A program made the translations under genes and the position numbers. DNA of 64,000 nucleotides from Clostridia bacterium. GTDB lineage: Bacteria > Bacillota_A > Clostridia > Oscillospirales > Acutalibacteraceae. The notes beneath the pieces were generated by a model. The model was not told where the DNA came from. It made no database searches and saw nothing but the letters and a program-made list of their open reading frames with translations. Below are positions 60,236 through 64,000 of this stretch, piece after piece (positions within the stretch are counted from its first letter, which is position 1; every line of letters begins with the position of its first letter). The stretch lies in NCBI GenBank assembly GCA_017456015.1, contig JAFTLL010000004.1, forward strand, positions 1-64,000, written 5' to 3'.

Positions 60236-60499
60236 TTAATCTCCCCCTTGTGGTTGGCCAGCGCCGAGAATATCGCGTAGCGCATGGCGAATTTGTTTGT
60301 TCGTTTTCATCTGTTCTTCTGTCAGCCGATGGTTGGTATTTCCGATATGTTTTTGGTTTTTCTGTTTCGGCCGATGTAGTGGCCTCGCCTTTCCGTCGCA
60401 CAGGGAGAGTGTTGTTTTTCCAACCGCAACAACGACCAAAAAACTACCTTTATCGCGCCCCGCAAGGGAACGGACAACCTGGCCTCGCGTAAATGACAT
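60236..60499 (-). CDS. KOW-domain RNA-binding protein (L14e-like)
   Basis: An 87-residue protein starting SFTRGQVVRSLAGRDKGSFLVVV, the KOW pattern, then DGKARPLHRPKQKNQKHIG. This is the L14e/L6e/L27e-like small protein often found between map and infA in Clostridia. It is not a standard ribosomal protein, and its function is unknown; an RNA- or ribosome-related role is inferred from fold and position. GGGAG-rich sequence precedes the ATG. Confidence 0.85.
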   Translation of the reverse strand: MSFTRGQVVRSLAGRDKGSFLVVVAVGKTTLSLCDGKARPLHRPKQKNQKHIGNTNHRLTEEQMKTNKQIRHALRDILGAGQPQGGD

Positions 60500-60514
60500 G
60501 CTCTCCCCTCCCCT

Positions 60515-61267
60515 CTAATCACATTTGGTCATGATTACAGGTCCATCTGCCGTAATGGCAATGGTGTGCTCAAAATGAGCAGACAGAGAGCCGTCGGAGG
60601 TAAGAACAGTCCAACCGTCAGGTAAGACTTTAACGCCGTAAGAGCCGGCATTGACCATTGGCTCGATTGCCAAAGTCATTCCGGGCACCAAGCGGACACC
60701 GTGTCCCGGTACACCGAAATTCGGTACCTCCGGTGCTTCATGAAGACTCGTACCTACTCCGTGCCCGACATATTGTCGAACCACCGAGTAACCACGCGCC
60801 TCGACATAATTCTGTACTGCTGCGGATATATCACCGACTCGGCCGCCCGGACGCGCCATTGCTATGCCTGCATACAGGCTTTCCCTGGTTGCGTCCATCA
60901 GCCGCTTTGCCTCGTCAGACACCGTGCCGCAGGCAAATGTGGCGGCGTTATCGCCGTGGAATCCGTTGATTACAGCACCCAAATCGACACTGACTATGTC
61001 GCCCTCGCGCAGCTTTCGCTGTTTGGAGGGTATGCCGTGAATTACTTCATCATTTATAGATATACAGGCCGTTGCAGGAAAGCCGCCATAGCCTTTAAAG
61101 TTGGGCTTTGCACCGCAGCTTAAAATGTACTTTTCGGCTATCCTGTCCAGCTCGGCAGTGGTAACGCCGGGCTCAATCGCCTGTCCTACCAATTGGAGTG
61201 CCTTTGCGGAAATCTCACAAGCTTCCCGCATTCGCACCAATTCTTTGGAGTTCTTTAACGTGACCAT
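60515..61267 (-). CDS. map: Type I methionine aminopeptidase
   Basis: A 250-residue metalloprotease removing N-terminal methionine from new proteins. Metal ligands lie in VSVDLGA, GFHGDNAATF, GHGVGTSLHEAPEVPNFG and LAIEPM, all present. Normal minimal length with no zinc-finger extension. It lies between adk and the KOW gene, each separated by under 20 bases. Confidence 0.96.
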   Translation of the reverse strand: MVTLKNSKELVRMREACEISAKALQLVGQAIEPGVTTAELDRIAEKYILSCGAKPNFKGYGGFPATACISINDEVIHGIPSKQRKLREGDIVSVDLGAVINGFHGDNAATFACGTVSDEAKRLMDATRESLYAGIAMARPGGRVGDISAAVQNYVEARGYSVVRQYVGHGVGTSLHEAPEVPNFGVPGHGVRLVPGMTLAIEPMVNAGSYGVKVLPDGWTVLTSDGSLSAHFEHTIAITADGPVIMTKCD

Positions 61268-61275
61268 CGCTCACT

Positions 61276-61905
61276 CTACTCCAATGCGCCAAAGGTCAGT
61301 CGGGTGGTATCTTCTACCCTTTCCTGTCCTTCGACGATACGCAGCTTTCCGGTTTTGCTGTAATAATCCTTTAAGGGTTCTGTTTGCTCATGATAAACCC
61401 TTAAACGGTCCATTACGGTTTCCGGAGCATCATCCTTACGTTGAACCAGCGCATCGCCGCAAGCGTCACAAACGCCTTCGGTCTTGGGCTTTTTGTACTC
61501 AACATGATAGGATGCACCGCATTTTGCACAAACTCGGCGTCCGGACATGCGGGCGGCAATTTTATCATCCGGTACCTCAATCGAGATAACCCTATCAATT
61601 GCAACGCCCATACGGTCCAAAGCTTCTGCTTGTGGAATCGTACGCGGAAAGCCGTCTAAAATAAAACCGTTTTCACAATCCTTCTGGGCTAAGCGTTCCT
61701 GGATGATACCGATAACGACCTCATCGGGAACCAGCTTGCCTTCATCCACAAAGGCTTTGGCTTTTTTGCCCATTTCGGTTTGGCTTTTGATGGCCTCACG
61801 AATGATATTGCCTGTGGAAATTGCAGGAATGGAAAGCTTCTCGCAGATTTTTTCAGCTTGCGTGCCTTTTCCGGCGCCGGGGGCGCCAAGCAGTATAAGT
61901 TTCAT
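61276..61905 (-). CDS. adk: Adenylate kinase
   Basis: A 209-residue enzyme interconverting ATP, AMP and ADP. The P-loop is GAPGAGKGTQ at residues 8-17, and the AMP site includes ISTGNIIREAI and GFPRTIPQAEAL. The LID has four cysteines (CAKC ... CDAC), so it is the zinc-binding form common in Gram-positives. The ATG at 61905 has AGGAGAG upstream and matches the family start MKLILLGAPG. Confidence 0.96.
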   Translation of the reverse strand: MKLILLGAPGAGKGTQAEKICEKLSIPAISTGNIIREAIKSQTEMGKKAKAFVDEGKLVPDEVVIGIIQERLAQKDCENGFILDGFPRTIPQAEALDRMGVAIDRVISIEVPDDKIAARMSGRRVCAKCGASYHVEYKKPKTEGVCDACGDALVQRKDDAPETVMDRLRVYHEQTEPLKDYYSKTGKLRIVEGQERVEDTTRLTFGALE

Positions 61906-61921
61906 AAAATCTCTCCTAACA

Positions 61922-63196
61922 TTAGTCAAGGAAGCCTTTGTAATGGCGCATCATCATCTGAGATTCCAGATTTTGTACGGTATCCAATGCAACGCCAACC
62001 AGAATCAGTACAGATGTACCTCCCAGGGAAACATTGATGCCGCCCACAGAACCGATTACAATCGGCAAAATGGCGATGACACTCAAAAATAGTGCTCCAA
62101 GCAATGTTATTCTTGACAAGATTTTTTGAATAAAATCAGAGGTGGGTTTGCCGGGACGAATACCGGGAATCGCACCGCTGTTCTTACGCAAGTTGTTTGC
62201 CATCTCTATGGGATTGTATTGAATGGTCACATAGAAATAAGCGAAGGCGATAATCATAATAAAATAAATTACCGCATAGAATATGCCCTGCACGCTGAAT
62301 AAGGTTAAAAACTTATACATCGAAGAGCTGGTGTTTTTCATGAAGGACAATATCATTGTCGGCAACATAAGAATGGAACTAGCAAAAATGATAGGCATTA
62401 CGCCGGACATATTTACCTTAATCGGAATATGAGAATTCTGACCGCCGTACATCTTACGGCCAACAACGCGTTTTGCATACTGTACCGGAATTCTGCGCTC
62501 TGCATTGGTCATCCAAACGATAAACGCAATGATAAGCAAAAATGCCAGAATGATTCCAATGACCGCTGCCTGCTGGTCCAACTTCCAATAGCCGACCAAG
62601 GTATTGAAGGTCTGCGGGCCTCTGGATATAATACCGGCAAAAAGCAGAACCGAGATGCCGTTTCCGATACCCTTGGTATCAATCTGCTCACCCAGCCACA
62701 TCATCAATGCAGAACCTGCGGTAAAGCACAGAATGATAACAATAGCTGCGAAAACCTTTGCGCCGCCGGTTACGCTGACATAACCGCCAGAGCTTAAATA
62801 CCAGTAATATGCAGAACCCTGGATCAATCCAAGAATTACGGTAGCAAAACGTGTGTATTTTGCAATACGCTTTTGCCCTTCTTCGCCCTCTTTTGCAATC
62901 CGTTCCAGCGGAGGAATTGCAACTGTGAGCAGCTGCATGATAATGGAGGCATTGATATACGGTGTAACGCTCATCGCAAAGATGGCACCGTATTCCAATC
63001 CGCCGCCCGTTAAAATGGACAAATAATTGAAAAATTCATTCGCAACCGTTCCAGAAGCCGATTTCAGCATGCTTACATCAATAAACGGAACCGGAATTAC
63101 CGAACCGATACGGAAAATGATGATAATGAAAAGCGTGAAAAGAATCTTCTTTCTCAGGTCAACAATTTTCCAGGCATTGCGAAATGTTTCAAACAT
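61922..63196 (-). CDS. secY: Protein translocase subunit SecY
   Basis: A 424-residue channel subunit with ten membrane spans. VDLRKKILFTLFIIIIFRIGS near the start, the plug region, and IPVQYAKRVVGRKMYGGQ in the fifth cytoplasmic loop are typical. It starts at the base after the rplO stop. SecE and SecG are elsewhere. Confidence 0.97.
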   Translation of the reverse strand: MFETFRNAWKIVDLRKKILFTLFIIIIFRIGSVIPVPFIDVSMLKSASGTVANEFFNYLSILTGGGLEYGAIFAMSVTPYINASIIMQLLTVAIPPLERIAKEGEEGQKRIAKYTRFATVILGLIQGSAYYWYLSSGGYVSVTGGAKVFAAIVIILCFTAGSALMMWLGEQIDTKGIGNGISVLLFAGIISRGPQTFNTLVGYWKLDQQAAVIGIILAFLLIIAFIVWMTNAERRIPVQYAKRVVGRKMYGGQNSHIPIKVNMSGVMPIIFASSILMLPTMILSFMKNTSSSMYKFLTLFSVQGIFYAVIYFIMIIAFAYFYVTIQYNPIEMANNLRKNSGAIPGIRPGKPTSDFIQKILSRITLLGALFLSVIAILPIVIGSVGGINVSLGGTSVLILVGVALDTVQNLESQMMMRHYKGFLD

Positions 63197-63637
63197 TTAA
63201 ACCACCTCTGCCTTTCCGCCGGCTGCCTCAATTTTTTCCTTAGCAGTAGCAGAAAAGGCAGCCGCTTTAACCGTAAGCTTTTTGGTGAGCTTACCGTTGG
63301 CAAGTACCTTTACGCCATTCAACTCTTTCTTGATAATACCTTTTTCAATAAGAGCAGCTGCATCAACGGTTGAACCGGCTCTGAATTTTTCTAAGGAAGA
63401 AAGATTGATAATTGCGTATTCCTTTGCAAAAATGTTATTAAAGCCTCTTTTCGGAACGCGGCGCTGCAAAGGCATCTGGCCGCCTTCAAAACCGATGCGC
63501 ATACCGCGACCGGCACGGGCTTTTTGACCCTTGTGTCCCTTACCGGCAGTTTTACCGTTGCCGGAACCATGACCTCTACCAATGCGCTTTGCTTCTTTTG
63601 TAGAACCAACTGCGGGAGAAAGTTCATGTAAATTCAT
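63197..63637 (-). CDS. rplO: 50S ribosomal protein L15
   Basis: A 146-residue protein: [39 protein letters not shown], and the [18 protein letters not shown] segment. The ATG at 63637 is preferred to one nine bases upstream for fit to the family start and spacing to AGGAGG. Confidence 0.97.
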   Translation of the reverse strand: MNLHELSPAVGSTKEAKRIGRGHGSGNGKTAGKGHKGQKARAGRGMRIGFEGGQMPLQRRVPKRGFNNIFAKEYAIINLSSLEKFRAGSTVDAAALIEKGIIKKELNGVKVLANGKLTKKLTVKAAAFSATAKEKIEAAGGKAEVV

Positions 63638-63654
63638 CGTTCGCACCTCCTTGC

Positions 63655-63849
63655 TTACGCTTGTTCTACCTCGATGAGGTGGATAATCTTCTTGATTTTG
63701 CCCTGTGTCTGCGCATTGTCAGGCTGAAAACGACAATCGCCGATTTTGAAAAGACCGAGGGCATTGGCGGTAGCGATTTGGTCATCTTTGCAACCAATCA
63801 AGCTTTTTACCAATTTAATGTTAAGGCCTGCAACCTTTTTCTTAGCCAT
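63655..63849 (-). CDS. rpmD: 50S ribosomal protein L30
   Basis: A 64-residue protein with [20 protein letters not shown] and [22 protein letters not shown] (ends quoted; about residues 9-50), the L30 pattern. GGGGG-type ribosome site at about 63858. Between rpsE and rplO, as usual. Confidence 0.95.
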   Translation of the reverse strand: MAKKKVAGLNIKLVKSLIGCKDDQIATANALGLFKIGDCRFQPDNAQTQGKIKKIIHLIEVEQA

Positions 63850-63862
63850 TGCAATATCCCCC

Positions 63863-64000
63863 TTAACCTAAAATTTCTTTTGCTGATTTGCCACGGATAG
63901 CCGCAATCTCATCAACATTGCGCAACGATGCCAGACCTTGAACCGTAGCACGAACTACGTTGCAAGGATTGTTCGAACGAAGCGCCTTGGTACGGATATC
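63863..64000 (-). CDS. rpsE: 30S ribosomal protein S5, C-terminal part (cut by window edge)
   Basis: The last 45 codons and TAA stop on the minus strand: [20 protein letters not shown], then [20 protein letters not shown] and KEILG. The [11 protein letters not shown] segment is the conserved S5 C-terminal pattern. The 5' part lies outside the window, so the feature is partial by position, not broken. Confidence 0.93.
   Translation of the reverse strand, partial: DIRTKALRSNNPCNVVRATVQGLASLRNVDEIAAIRGKSAKEILG

Overview
The window looks like a chromosomal segment of a low-to-moderate-GC, endospore-forming anaerobe of the Bacillota, most likely class Clostridia (Oscillospiraceae/Ruminococcaceae-like). 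The grounds are an intact spoVT, strong sigma-A promoters (TTGACA-17-TATAAT), GGAGG ribosome sites, rpsD placed inside the alpha ribosomal operon, Crp/Fnr regulators beside ferredoxin-type proteins, and many family relatives typical of gut Clostridia. The taxonomic call is inference; the window contains no rRNA gene.

Layout. 1-230: probable promoter and leader of an rRNA operon reading out of the window on the minus strand. 0.37-5.2 kb: a VanZ-like protein, a Crp/Fnr regulator with a NitT/TauT-type ABC importer, and a BaiN/HI0933-type flavoprotein. 5.3-13.4 kb: arginine operon argG-argC-argJ-argB-argD-argF, followed by a COG2509 flavoprotein. 13.6-17.6 kb: metF, a free-standing MetH reactivation domain, and a MetH that lacks that domain. 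17.75-33.1 kb: one long plus-strand surface-polysaccharide operon. It holds five glycosyltransferase-type genes, a Wzy polymerase, rfbABDC for dTDP-L-rhamnose, a Wzx flippase, and a terminal module of class I aminotransferase, ATP-grasp ligase, GNAT and DegT aminotransferase. That module may build an N-acylated (perhaps aminoacylated) amino sugar from the RfbB product.

33.1-42.5 kb is the accessory region. It holds a ferredoxin/FNR-type divergent pair, an SDR, a LysR-TRAP permease pair, an XRE regulator divergent from a barnase-like RNase and its barstar, and a DUF1835/DUF3658 protein. Scattered through it are four copies of the spoVT leader plus gene start: two decayed, one truncated, and one belonging to the intact spoVT at the right edge. 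All four leaders can fold so that the ribosome-binding site is paired. This is the most unusual structure in the window and looks like repeated insertion or recombination at the 5' end of spoVT, with accessory genes caught between the copies.

42.6-56.9 kb: a Gld-type ABC exporter with a DUF4340 partner, a lipid kinase, a PASTA-domain protein whose kinase domain has lost its catalytic residues, a membrane glycosyltransferase, a MocR regulator divergent from an ECF transporter S component (perhaps vitamin B6), a small operon of histidine phosphatase, DUF2156 and GNAT genes, and a rhamnulokinase. 56.9-64.0 kb, minus strand: the distal spc and alpha ribosomal operons in transcription order rpsE(partial)-rpmD-rplO-secY-adk-map-KOW protein-infA-rpmJ-rpsM-rpsK-rpsD-rpoA-rplQ, ending in a nested terminator.

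No tRNA, CRISPR array, insertion sequence, integrase or prophage gene was recognised.
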